From contig JAZUIX010000073.1 in the NCBI GenBank assembly GCA_045642445.1, forward strand, positions 1-6,761: DNA of 6,761 nucleotides, given 5' to 3'. A program made the position numbers and the translations under genes. The stretch is from Colimorpha sp045642445 (GTDB taxonomy: Bacteria > Bacteroidota > Bacteroidia > Bacteroidales > P3). The notes beneath the pieces were generated by a model, which had not been told where the DNA came from, did no database searches, and saw nothing but the letters and a program-made list of their open reading frames with translations. Below, piece after piece: positions 1 through 6,466 of this stretch. The stretch's first letter is position 1. Each line of letters starts with the position of its first letter.

Positions 1-233
1 TAATCCAATCTTTATGCAATCTTACTACTTGACCTAATCGACACATGTTATATACCAGGTTGGTCATCGCAATATTACCTTCGGTGACATTGCTTGTACT
101 CGGCATAATCCAAGTAAACTTGGCTTCTGCTCTCGCTTTCGCAATGTTGGCTTTTGCCCGCACAATTCCTACCCCTCGAAAAATCAGACCATGCATTGTT
201 TGCTCCATAAATCCGAACACATGTTCAACGCGG
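1..233 (-). pseudogene. IS5-family transposase, C-terminal fragment
   Basis: Read on the minus strand, this stretch is open throughout and gives TRVEHVFGFMEQTMHGL, then FRGVGIVRAKANIA, and later MTNLVYNMCRLGQVVRL. The RVEHVFGFM block and the RAKANIA...TNLVYNMCR block are characteristic of the C-terminal part of IS5-family DDE transposases (DDE_Tnp_1 type); RVEHVFGF carries the region of the last catalytic Glu. The frame has no start of its own: upstream it runs into a TAA stop at 251-253, inside the neighbouring T9SS cargo gene. The join is exactly where the repeated unit begins (position 234). The 3' end leaves the window. A segment of 24 residues, from KARAEAKF to VTEGNIA, splits the usual RAKANIA-TNLVYN continuity and is flanked by an imperfect 10-bp direct repeat. 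This is a remnant and cannot make an active transposase. Family assignment is by motif recognition only. Confidence 0.8.
67..148. repeat. Imperfect 10-bp direct repeat flanking a 72-bp in-frame insert
   Basis: TCGCAATATT at 67-76 and TCGCAATGTT at 139-148 differ at one base and lie 72 bp apart. On the minus strand both encode the NIA motif of the transposase fragment. The residues between the copies are absent from the usual IS5-family consensus as I remember it, so this may be a small in-frame insertion or duplication, or it may be a feature of the subfamily. Confidence 0.45.
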
Positions 234-416
234 GTAACGGTTTCAAGATTTTATTATTTTGTATCGGTAAATATTGTTTTCAGTGACAAATAGTAGAAAA
301 AACACTCCTGCGGGTAGTTGGGAAATGTCGACCTTGTTGTTTGTAAATGTGAACTCGACAGGATTTCCTGTAGAAGACAGAACTTGAATCTTTTGTATTT
401 TTTTATTAAATGAATA
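234..416. repeat. 3' end repeat of T9SS cargo unit A
   Basis: This 183-bp block recurs at 2587-2769 with a single mismatch (t291 versus c2644). The mismatch is a silent Leu codon difference (CTA/CTG on the minus strand). The block covers the last 57 codons of the cargo gene, its stop codon, and 9 bp beyond it. Homology stops abruptly on the left, where IS5-type transposase sequence begins, and fades on the right into clearly diverged coding sequence. Confidence 0.95.
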
Positions 417-2456
417 GTAGACGGCATCTTTTGCTGGATTTGGGTAGACGACAAAACGCTCTGGACTTGTGTTTTCGATACCTACGTCTGTAATGCGCAA
501 AGTTTTTGTTATTTCTTCGGCAGGGAGATAATGCCCATCACCCTCTTGATATGCAGTAACCAGAGTTTCGCCTTCTGTCAATAGATATAGCATTGATCCA
601 TCAATAGCGGCAATAGTGGTATCACTGCAAATATACGAAACAGGCAAACCGCTAGTGCTTGTGGCTGTGAGTATTATGGGACTATTCGACAAAGAAAAGG
701 ATAATTCCTGCTGCCATTCTATTGATTGTGTTTCAGATGGATTTTCATGGGTATACGGCAAAATAAACGAAGTGTCAATGTAGCGGGCGATGTAGGCATA
801 GCTATTGTTCCAAGTATCGGTGGACAAATCACCCCAAGAAGCATTGTTGTAGAGAGATCCTGTTAAATATACTATGCTGTCTTTGACTATCGGCTGGAGT
901 GCACTGCTATTGGGATGTGATACTCCACGGGTGTTTATTGTCAACTCTTGGCCGTCGTTGCCCCATACCATAAAGGCAAGGTCTTTGGCACTGTTTGTGG
1001 GGGCGTGTATTGTTGTGTCTGCAAAGTTCATTCCCTCATAGAAAAAGGTTTGGGCAAAGACTCTGTTGCGATATGTTGTCACTACCGGGGAATGAACCTG
1101 ACCGCCATTGACAAGGCTTGACTCCCAATAAGATTCCAAACTGAGGTCGTTGCTATTCAAACGGAGCCAGAATCCAGAAAAATTATGTATGTTGATTGTG
1201 TCACTTTGCCAAAGCAATTGTGTGACAGTGTTGTCGGAGAACAATTTGCAACTTCCCGACACATACAGGGAATTGGTGTTTTCGTCCAGGTGTGAAGATA
1301 ACACTTTTAGCGAATAAGGGAAGTCGTCTGCGGACCGCAATTGTATCAACCCTGTCGGATACAAGTCGGCATTGAACAGGACCAGCCAGGTGGGTAGTAG
1401 GTCTGTCCGGGTGTCTATGACGAGTGAGTCTGCGCCCGCGATGCGTAGTGTTGAAGGTGTCTGTCTACCGACCATGCTGATATAAAGATTCCCCGCTCTG
1501 TCATTGTTGAGAGAACTTAATTCTATGTTTGGGTTTACGTCTGGCGGCTCTGAATTGTCAAAGACATAGGCTGCAGCAATCAGACTGTCGAAATGCGGGG
1601 CGAATTTCATTATTTGGTTATTCCAAGTGGAGGCATGCACAGATGGGGAGTATCGCATAATGAGATTCCCATTCACGTATATGTTCATTCCTGCGATAGA
1701 CCCATCATCTACAGCCCTTCGGACAAAAATGTTGGGACAAGTGTCGCAATAAAGAAACATATAGTCTGTTGTGTTGCGCCAAACATAAATATTGCCCACA
1801 CTATCAAGGCAGAACGTGTGGGCAGACAGCGAACGAGTTGCAGCCGTGTAAGTGGGGGCACTTGGATCCACGTCGCCATACATGATGGTATGTCCAAGAC
1901 TGTCAACAAAACCTATTTCAACGAAATATTGTTCTGTCACATTGCCGTCTCTGTCAAATGTAATAAAACCATTCGTCAAATCAGAATGAGTACTGTCTTT
2001 TGGTAGCAAATAGCCAGCGTCGGCAGATGTCAGTAGGGTGTCAAGATAATAGAGAGAGCCGTTGTTGTTGTGCGCCATTTTGAAACCTGTCATTACCACA
2101 AAGGATGTGTCGCCCATAGAGCGCATGGCGAAAGCGTAACTACCTGTGTTGCTATAAATGGATTTATGCCACAATAGTTCCCCTTGTGGAGATAGTTTGG
2201 CCACCACGACTCCCTGATGAAGCGGCGTGGTGATAATCTCATGCGGAAGTAGGTCGACACCGCACAGCTGAGCCTGTGGTGAGAACTCGCCGAGAATGTA
2301 GAGGTTGCCATCGTTGTCGACGCACGAGCCGACAATCTTGTTGGTCGTCATATCCGAAATATCCGGACCCGTGTAGGTCTTCACCCAGTCGAACCGCTGG
2401 GCGTGGGCAACGAGGGTGAAAAGACTGAGAATTGTGAGAGTGATTGCCTTTTTCAT
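243..2456 (-). CDS. Secreted T9SS cargo protein with beta-propeller-like region, Ig-like domain and type A sorting domain (copy A)
   Basis: The protein has 737 residues. Residues 1-20 (MKKAITLTILSLFTLVAHAQ) form a Sec signal peptide with cleavage likely after AHA or AHAQ. Residues 21 to about 570 carry spaced blade-like motifs: DNDGNLYILG at 47-56, DSVGNIYVW near 218, DRAGNLYIS near 319, DENTNSLYVSG at 391-401 and KDSIVYLTG near 525. These resemble SBBP/beta-propeller proteins of Bacteroidota. Residues 576-657 form one Ig-like domain (LTATSTSGLPVSYICSDTTIA, then a G-x-TLVTAYQEGD-like strand). Residues 658-737 are a type A T9SS sorting domain with YPNPAKDAV, LPAGVFFL and a basic YRYKIIKS end. 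By family knowledge, the protein would cross the outer membrane through T9SS, lose the C-terminal domain and be displayed on or released from the surface. Its ligand or function cannot be read. The ATG start is supported by the signal peptide; the upstream region lacks a clear Shine-Dalgarno. It is the second of two paralogues, 139 bp after copy B. It could be read from copy B's promoter or from the shared leader. Confidence 0.93.
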   Translation of the reverse strand: MKKAITLTILSLFTLVAHAQRFDWVKTYTGPDISDMTTNKIVGSCVDNDGNLYILGEFSPQAQLCGVDLLPHEIITTPLHQGVVVAKLSPQGELLWHKSIYSNTGSYAFAMRSMGDTSFVVMTGFKMAHNNNGSLYYLDTLLTSADAGYLLPKDSTHSDLTNGFITFDRDGNVTEQYFVEIGFVDSLGHTIMYGDVDPSAPTYTAATRSLSAHTFCLDSVGNIYVWRNTTDYMFLYCDTCPNIFVRRAVDDGSIAGMNIYVNGNLIMRYSPSVHASTWNNQIMKFAPHFDSLIAAAYVFDNSEPPDVNPNIELSSLNNDRAGNLYISMVGRQTPSTLRIAGADSLVIDTRTDLLPTWLVLFNADLYPTGLIQLRSADDFPYSLKVLSSHLDENTNSLYVSGSCKLFSDNTVTQLLWQSDTINIHNFSGFWLRLNSNDLSLESYWESSLVNGGQVHSPVVTTYRNRVFAQTFFYEGMNFADTTIHAPTNSAKDLAFMVWGNDGQELTINTRGVSHPNSSALQPIVKDSIVYLTGSLYNNASWGDLSTDTWNNSYAYIARYIDTSFILPYTHENPSETQSIEWQQELSFSLSNSPIILTATSTSGLPVSYICSDTTIAAIDGSMLYLLTEGETLVTAYQEGDGHYLPAEEITKTLRITDVGIENTSPERFVVYPNPAKDAVYYSFNKKIQKIQVLSSTGNPVEFTFTNNKVDISQLPAGVFFLLFVTENNIYRYKIIKS

Positions 2457-2522
2457 GATACCAATTTTGTTGTTTATATTTTTATGGGGGAATCGTGATG
2501 CATTGAGGATGGGAAAGCAGGA
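2374..2522. repeat. 5' end repeat of T9SS cargo unit A
   Basis: This 149-bp block matches 4679-4827 with three mismatches (2394, 2395 and 2510). It covers the first 26-27 codons of the cargo gene (signal peptide plus FDWVKTY) and 66 bp of upstream leader. Two of the mismatches change one codon, Arg21 to His21. To the right, homology ends at 2522, where a transposase fragment begins. Confidence 0.93.
2457..2522 (-). promoter_or_regulatory. Shared 66-nt leader upstream of cargo gene A
   Basis: The 66 bp before the start codon are the same as those before the paralogue at 4762-4827, apart from one base. They hold a run of five C residues followed by an A/T-rich stretch (ATAAAAATATAAACAACAAA on the coding strand) just before the ATG. 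The A-rich run is typical of Bacteroidota translation starts. No TAnnTTTG box is visible inside it. Because unit A is preceded by IS remnant, any promoter of its own must be in this block or in the 64-bp fragment; otherwise it depends on readthrough from copy B. The call as regulatory is inferred from conservation only. Confidence 0.4.
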
Positions 2523-2586
2523 GAATCATGGACATTGGCAGCTGTCACCTCGTAGTCTCGGACGAACTTGGTTTTTTGGCATAGAA
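2523..2586 (-). pseudogene. IS5-family transposase, internal fragment between the two cargo units
   Basis: On the minus strand one frame is open through this 64-bp segment and reads KTKFVRDYEVTAANVHDS. This matches the K-T-K-x-I/V-R-x-Y-x-VT-x-A-x-VHDSQ block that lies after the first catalytic Asp in IS5-family transposases. The usual next residue Gln is missing because the sequence switches into the repeated leader at 2522. On the other side it switches at 2587 into the end repeat of unit B. The piece is too short to be a gene and lacks both ends. It lies in the same orientation as the C-terminal fragment at 1-233 and in the correct order relative to it; about 70 codons of a normal transposase would be missing between the two. 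It is too short for a statistically strong call, but the motif is distinctive. Confidence 0.7.
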
Positions 2587-2769
2587 GTAACGGTTTCAAG
2601 ATTTTATTATTTTGTATCGGTAAATATTGTTTTCAGTGACAAACAGTAGAAAAAACACTCCTGCGGGTAGTTGGGAAATGTCGACCTTGTTGTTTGTAAA
2701 TGTGAACTCGACAGGATTTCCTGTAGAAGACAGAACTTGAATCTTTTGTATTTTTTTATTAAATGAATA
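2587..2769. repeat. 3' end repeat of T9SS cargo unit B
   Basis: This is the second copy of the 183-bp block at 234-416, with one silent difference. It includes 9 bp beyond the stop codon of the upstream paralogue and then changes abruptly to transposase sequence at 2586. The two copies join different parts of the transposase, which fixes the unit edge at the same base in both cases. Confidence 0.95.
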
Positions 2770-4761
2770 ACAAACGGCATCTTTGGCAGGGTTGGGATAT
2801 ATGACAATAGGTTCAGAATGGACTTCTTCGATTCCATTGTTTGCAATGCGCAATGTTTTTGTAATAGGTTCGGCTGGGAGAAATTGACTGTTTCCCTCCT
2901 GCGATGCAGTGACCAAGGCTTCACCTTCTGTCAACAGATGAAGTGTTTGCCCTTCGATACGTGCAATATTGGTATCACTGCATATGTACGAAACTGGTAA
3001 GCCACTAGTACTTGATGCCGTGAGTACTATAGAATTATCAGATATAGAAAAAGATAATTCTTGTTGCCATTCCAGAAGTTGCGTTTCTCTGTTGTCATAA
3101 GGTGATTCGAATGAAATGTCAACATATTTAGAGATGTAGGGTTGGCTTCCTTCCCATGTTTCTGTACTTGATCCGAAGCATTGACCATTGCTTATTATTC
3201 CAGTCAGATATACAATACTGTCCACTACGTTTATTTGCCCAGCATAGTCTTGCGAGGCTACATTGCCATAGTCAATTATCTCCAGTTCATGACCTTCATT
3301 GTCCCAGATTACAAAAGCCATTCCGTGATTGTCGACCACGCATGTTGTGTCATCGAAATTGATGCTGCCTTTATATTTTATTTGAGAAAAGACGCGATTA
3401 TGGGAAGTTGCAAGGGCGGTAATACCATAAGTTTCTTCGTTGGAGCGAGCTTTACCAAACGAAATCAGTGCGAGATTGTCTTTGTTTAGGCGTATCCAGT
3501 AGGCGGATTTGTTATCGACATTGACGGTGTCTCCGTTATACAAAACATATCCTTCCGTGTACTGCGGATTGGCAGCCCATTTCAGGGTTCCCATTATGAA
3601 TAGAGAATTGGTCGATTCATCCACATGTGTATTGTAGATTCCAAGTGATTGTGCCAGATTGGTGGTTTCGCCTGTATGCGAGAGCTTAATAAGATGTGTT
3701 GCGAAAAGGTCGGCCGAATATTTTACCAACCAAGAGGAGGTCACGGTGTTGGTTGTCAGGTGCAAGTCGTTGGAGTTGGAAAGATTGAGTTCTGACGGAA
3801 GTTGAGAGCCGCCCATGCAAACATATAGATTGGTTTGGTCATCAATATCCAAAGAGGAAACACTGATTGTTGGAAAGCCCGAATGATTCAACGTCGAATC
3901 AAATATATATACATCGCCGATAATGCTATCGAAATGGGGCGAGAATTTCAATATCTGCTGGTTCCATGTAGCTGTCGGTCTGGGAATGTTGTATGTCAAG
4001 GAGCGATTGCCGTCGACCATTATGTTTAATGCCGCAAGCGTCCCGTCATTGATTATCCACAAACGTCCCAAAGCACTCCAATAATCGTTTGTCGCTCGGA
4101 TGACGTAAATATTCCCCTCAGAGTCCACATTGAATGTCTGCCCCGACAACATTCTCGCATACATACGCTCCGAGTTGTTTGCCCCTATATAGTTTGGGGT
4201 CAAGGTGTTTCCTAGAGTGTCGATATAACCAACACCAACGAAGTGCTGTTCTATAACATTACCGTCAAAATTGAACGCGATAAAAGCATTGTACATGTTG
4301 CTAGCAATGCTATTGGTGGGCATCAGGTAGTCGTCGTTTCCTGTCAGCAGGGTGTCGAGGTAATAGAGATTGTTGGATTCTCCATATCCATTGTCATAGG
4401 GCAAGGCCAGGCTAACCATGACCATCAGACTGCTGTCATCAAGCATGCGGATGTCGTAGGCATAACTATGGCTTCCGCTGCTACAGATGGGTTTATACCA
4501 TACCATTTCGCCAGAAGGAGTGATTTTTGCTATTAGTACACATTGTTTGTCAGTCGCAATCGGGCATAAATTGACGCCGTCAATCCTTGACTCTTGTGAA
4601 AAACAACCTAAAATGTAAAGATTTCCGGCATTGTCCGTCACCGAGCTAACAATCTTGGTGTATTCGATGTTGCCGGCATAGGTCTTCACCCAGTCGAAGT
4701 GCTGGGCGTGGGCAACGAGGGTGAAAAGACTGAGAATTGTGAGAGTGATTGCCTTTTTCAT
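2596..4761 (-). CDS. Secreted T9SS cargo protein with beta-propeller-like region, Ig-like domain and type A sorting domain (copy B)
   Basis: The protein has 721 residues and is a paralogue of the 737-residue protein downstream. The 20-residue signal peptide is identical. A beta-propeller-like region follows (about 21-555), with NAGNLYILG at 44-52, DSEGNIYV near 213, DDQTNLYV near 307, DESTNSLFIMG near 381 and VDSIVYLTG near 513. An Ig-like domain covers 560-641 (LTASSTSGLPVSYICSDTNIA) and a type A T9SS sorting domain covers 642-721 (YPNPAKDAV, LPAGVFFL, YRYKIIKS). The last 57 residues equal those of copy A, while the propeller regions are clearly homologous but much diverged, with several indels. 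Exposed loops carry scattered Cys and low-complexity Asn/Ser/Thr. Expected location is the cell surface or outside the cell, by family knowledge. The ligand is unknown. It lies 166 bp after the putative anti-sigma gene, with a hairpin in the gap, so it may have its own promoter, although no consensus box is visible. Confidence 0.93.
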   Translation of the reverse strand: MKKAITLTILSLFTLVAHAQHFDWVKTYAGNIEYTKIVSSVTDNAGNLYILGCFSQESRIDGVNLCPIATDKQCVLIAKITPSGEMVWYKPICSSGSHSYAYDIRMLDDSSLMVMVSLALPYDNGYGESNNLYYLDTLLTGNDDYLMPTNSIASNMYNAFIAFNFDGNVIEQHFVGVGYIDTLGNTLTPNYIGANNSERMYARMLSGQTFNVDSEGNIYVIRATNDYWSALGRLWIINDGTLAALNIMVDGNRSLTYNIPRPTATWNQQILKFSPHFDSIIGDVYIFDSTLNHSGFPTISVSSLDIDDQTNLYVCMGGSQLPSELNLSNSNDLHLTTNTVTSSWLVKYSADLFATHLIKLSHTGETTNLAQSLGIYNTHVDESTNSLFIMGTLKWAANPQYTEGYVLYNGDTVNVDNKSAYWIRLNKDNLALISFGKARSNEETYGITALATSHNRVFSQIKYKGSINFDDTTCVVDNHGMAFVIWDNEGHELEIIDYGNVASQDYAGQINVVDSIVYLTGIISNGQCFGSSTETWEGSQPYISKYVDISFESPYDNRETQLLEWQQELSFSISDNSIVLTASSTSGLPVSYICSDTNIARIEGQTLHLLTEGEALVTASQEGNSQFLPAEPITKTLRIANNGIEEVHSEPIVIYPNPAKDAVCYSFNKKIQKIQVLSSTGNPVEFTFTNNKVDISQLPAGVFFLLFVTENNIYRYKIIKS

Positions 4762-4827
4762 GATACCAATTTTGTTGTTTATATTTTTATGGGGGAATCG
4801 TGATGCATTGAGGAGGGGAAAGCAGGA
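4679..4827. repeat. 5' end repeat of T9SS cargo unit B
   Basis: This is the second copy of the 149-bp block at 2374-2522. It covers the signal-peptide codons and the 66-bp leader. Right of 4827 the sequence is neither repeat nor recognisable transposase, so unit B differs from unit A in what precedes it. Confidence 0.93.
4762..4827 (-). promoter_or_regulatory. Shared 66-nt leader upstream of cargo gene B
   Basis: This is the same leader as at 2457-2522, with one difference (g4815 versus t2510). Conservation of non-coding sequence up to a sharp edge suggests that it travelled with the gene. It may include a translation-start region or a promoter of a type not recognised here. A function is inferred and not shown. 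Confidence 0.4.
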
Positions 4828-4829
4828 TA

Positions 4830-4850
4830 AAATCGCCTATATGGTGATTT
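4830..4850 (-). terminator. Weak hairpin after the putative anti-sigma gene
   Basis: On the minus strand AAATCACC and GGCGATTT can pair around a five-base ATATA loop, giving an 8-bp stem with one G-U pair, followed by TTTTAT. It lies about 78 bp after the stop of the upstream gene and just before the shared leader of cargo gene B. The stem is AT-rich and the T run is short, so termination would be partial at best. It could equally be an operator-like inverted repeat for the downstream gene. Confidence 0.35.
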
Positions 4851-4927
4851 CGCTCCGCTTAATATAAGGCTGAATTCAAGTTACAAATGCAACTTTGTTT
4901 GGGATATCAAGAAACGGATGAAAAAAG

Positions 4928-5761
4928 TTATCTGATTAAGGTGATGGTGCCTTTACGCTGATGCTGCAGTTTGTCTTTATCGGTATAAACTACAACATAA
5001 ACGTATGTGCCTTGCGGCAAGATGCTGCCTTTGTAGGTACCGTCCCACGACTGATTGATGTCGGTGGTGTGGAACACCATCTGGCCTGAACGGCTGAAAA
5101 TGCTCATCTTGAAGTTGGTGACACTACCCGCATCGGTGCTGAGGTGGGCACGGAAGGTGCTGACTTCAGGCTCTCCTGAGGCAGGGGCGAAGATGTTGGG
5201 GAACCACATGATGGTGTCTTCCTGCTTGGCCACTTTGGGCGACTTGACCTCAGGGGTGTTGTCTGCCACTACAGGGCTGACAGGGTCGGCGGCAACCTCT
5301 TTTTGCTCCTCTTGACGACTGACAGGTGCCGAAACCACTGTTTTGACAACAGGGGCTGCAACCGAAACAGGCTTTTCTTTGGCCACAGGGGCGACAACAA
5401 CTTCGTGAGCAGCCACGGTGGATTCATTGCTGACCACAGATACAACCTCGGGTTGGTGCTCGGCAGGTTGCACCTGGTTGATCACAACCGGAGTTGTTGC
5501 AACAGCCGTTGCAGATTCGGCTTCGGCCTGGACGGGTTCGACCGTTTGCTGAGCCACGACCGGCATGGAGGTTTTTACTGTTTCGTTTTGCACAGGGTGA
5601 GGCCACAGCACCACTGCCACGATGGCTGCTGCCACAATGGCTGCACCACAGGTAGCACCAATGATTTGACGACGCAGTTTGGTACGGCGCATAGTGCCGT
5701 TGATGTTCTGCCATACAGATGGGTCGGGTTGTGCGGAATAGTTTTTGAGGTTGTTATTCAT
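4928..5761 (-). CDS. Single-pass membrane protein with gliding-motility-type C-terminal domain, probable anti-sigma factor
   Basis: The protein has 277 residues. Residues 1-32 are a basic, presumably cytoplasmic segment with PDPSVWQNI followed by RRTKLRR. This resembles the short W-x-x-I plus basic motif at the N-terminus of many Bacteroidota proteins encoded next to ECF sigma factors. Residues 34-53 (IIGATCGAAIVAAAIVAVVL) form one transmembrane helix, with positive-inside orientation predicted. Residues 54 to about 182 form a Val/Pro/Ala/Glu/Thr-rich linker that probably spans part of the periplasm. Residues 184-277 resemble the gliding-motility-associated C-terminal (CHU_C/TIGR04131-like) domain: FPNIFAP, FKMSIFSRSGQMVF, SWDGTYKG, LPQGTYVYVVVYTDKD and GTITLIR. 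There is no lipobox and no obvious signal peptidase site. It follows the sigma gene by 56 bp and is very likely cotranscribed. The anti-sigma role is inferred from position and topology; a plain envelope protein is the alternative. The gene looks richer in G+C than the cargo genes. Confidence 0.82.
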   Translation of the reverse strand: MNNNLKNYSAQPDPSVWQNINGTMRRTKLRRQIIGATCGAAIVAAAIVAVVLWPHPVQNETVKTSMPVVAQQTVEPVQAEAESATAVATTPVVINQVQPAEHQPEVVSVVSNESTVAAHEVVVAPVAKEKPVSVAAPVVKTVVSAPVSRQEEQKEVAADPVSPVVADNTPEVKSPKVAKQEDTIMWFPNIFAPASGEPEVSTFRAHLSTDAGSVTNFKMSIFSRSGQMVFHTTDINQSWDGTYKGSILPQGTYVYVVVYTDKDKLQHQRKGTITLIR

Positions 5762-5817
5762 AATGCTATATTTTTTCTTTGTAACGGCTGACTTGGCAGC
5801 CTTGTATTATCTATGTT

Positions 5818-6384
5818 TTATTGATTATCAGTATTAAGCAGTTTTTTTCGAACCAAGTACCTTGCACGCATCAGCATGGTGCGGACAGACGACTCGGGTT
5901 TTTCGAGAATGGCGGCAATTTCGGAAAACTCCATACCTTCGACCTCCCTCATGTTGAAAACAAGACGATAGGCAGGCGAGATTTCCTGCAGAGCGTGTAT
6001 CACATCAGTAACTCGGAAAGTATCGGTGTCGAAAGGTTCGTTGTATTCGTCAAATTCGGCCTTCAAGAGGTCTTCGTGTTTCTCGTCAATGTGGTTGAGG
6101 TCCATGTAGACAACATCGCGCCTACGCGAGACATAGTTGATGCAGTTGTTGATGGTAATCTGGCAGGCCCAATCCTTCAGAGCGTAAGGATTGTTGAGGC
6201 TGGCGATATTTTGAAAGACCTTGATGAAGGCATCCTGCAACAGGTCTTGGGCCTCATCGCGAGAGTGGGTATAACGAATGCAGATACCAAACAACGTCGG
6301 GGACAGCTCATCATAGAGACGTTTCTGGGCCTTGGGTTCTTGGCGGCAGCAAGCTTGGATAATATTTTCCACTCCTTTAATCAT
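5818..6384 (-). CDS. ECF-type RNA polymerase sigma factor
   Basis: The product has 188 residues from the ATG at 6384, which is usual for an ECF (group 4) sigma factor. Region 2 lies at about 20-90, with YDELSPTLFGICIRYT, SRDEAQDLLQDAFIKVFQNI (core binding) and DWACQITINNCINYVSRRR (-10 recognition). An acidic spacer (about 95-120) links it to region 4 at about 125-183, with SPAYRLVFNMREVEGMEFSE, then EIAAILEKPESSVRTMLMRAR (helix-turn-helix for -35 recognition). No C-terminal extension is present. A GTG five codons upstream (6399) is in frame, but the ATG is preferred because it fits the promoter at 6419-6426, with a leader of roughly 28 nt. The product would direct RNA polymerase to a specific set of promoters. 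Its likely partner is the membrane protein encoded directly downstream. Which genes it controls cannot be read here; T9SS or envelope genes are plausible given the neighbours. Confidence 0.93.
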   Translation of the reverse strand: MIKGVENIIQACCRQEPKAQKRLYDELSPTLFGICIRYTHSRDEAQDLLQDAFIKVFQNIASLNNPYALKDWACQITINNCINYVSRRRDVVYMDLNHIDEKHEDLLKAEFDEYNEPFDTDTFRVTDVIHALQEISPAYRLVFNMREVEGMEFSEIAAILEKPESSVRTMLMRARYLVRKKLLNTDNQ

Positions 6385-6418
6385 ACGTCTTATAGACACA
6401 CAACTTTCAATTTTGCTA

Positions 6419-6426
6419 CAAAGGTA
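6419..6426 (-). promoter_or_regulatory. Bacteroidota-type -7 box (TACCTTTG) for the sigma factor gene
   Basis: TACCTTTG on the minus strand matches the Bacteroidota housekeeping -7 consensus TAnnTTTG exactly. The -33 region, about 19-20 nt upstream, lies in an A/T-rich stretch with two TTCATAAAAA copies and has only a weak TTC in place of TTG. Transcription would start near 6412. This places a housekeeping promoter in front of the sigma/anti-sigma pair, about 40 bp from the IS66-type end. Confidence 0.7.
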
Positions 6427-6430
6427 GTCA

Positions 6431-6451
6431 TTTTTTATGAATTTTTATGAA
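6431..6451. repeat. Short A/T-rich direct repeat upstream of the sigma promoter
   Basis: TTTTTATGAA is repeated in tandem with a spacing of 10-11 bp in the region just upstream of the TACCTTTG box. It could act as an UP-like A/T element or a regulator site, or it may be simple low-complexity sequence. Confidence 0.35.
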
Positions 6452-6466
6452 TTTTTTGAAAAAAAT

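Noticed and set aside
45..293. Plus-strand frame of 82 codons at the left edge
   Set aside because: It is the reverse complement of the transposase fragment and the cargo-gene end; its hydrophobic look comes from antisense codons.
2416..2649. Plus-strand frame of 77 codons across the gap between the cargo genes
   Set aside because: It spans the repeat edges and the antisense of the transposase piece, and has no independent support.
4852..4900. Possible promoter boxes (TAACTTG, TATATTAAG) before cargo gene B
   Set aside because: Neither matches TAnnTTTG, and no properly spaced -33 TTG accompanies a good -7 box.
5303..5791. Plus-strand frame of 162 codons opposite the anti-sigma gene, rich in His, Arg and Cys
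   Set aside because: Its composition is the antisense of a Val/Ala/Thr-rich linker; it has no promoter or family resemblance.
5786..5801. Inverted repeat GGCTG...CAGCC between the sigma and anti-sigma genes
   Set aside because: The stem is only 5 bp and no T run follows on the coding strand, so it is not a convincing terminator; the two genes are probably cotranscribed.
5821..6450. Plus-strand frame of 209 codons opposite the sigma factor gene
   Set aside because: It overlaps the well-supported sigma gene completely, and the translation resembles no family.
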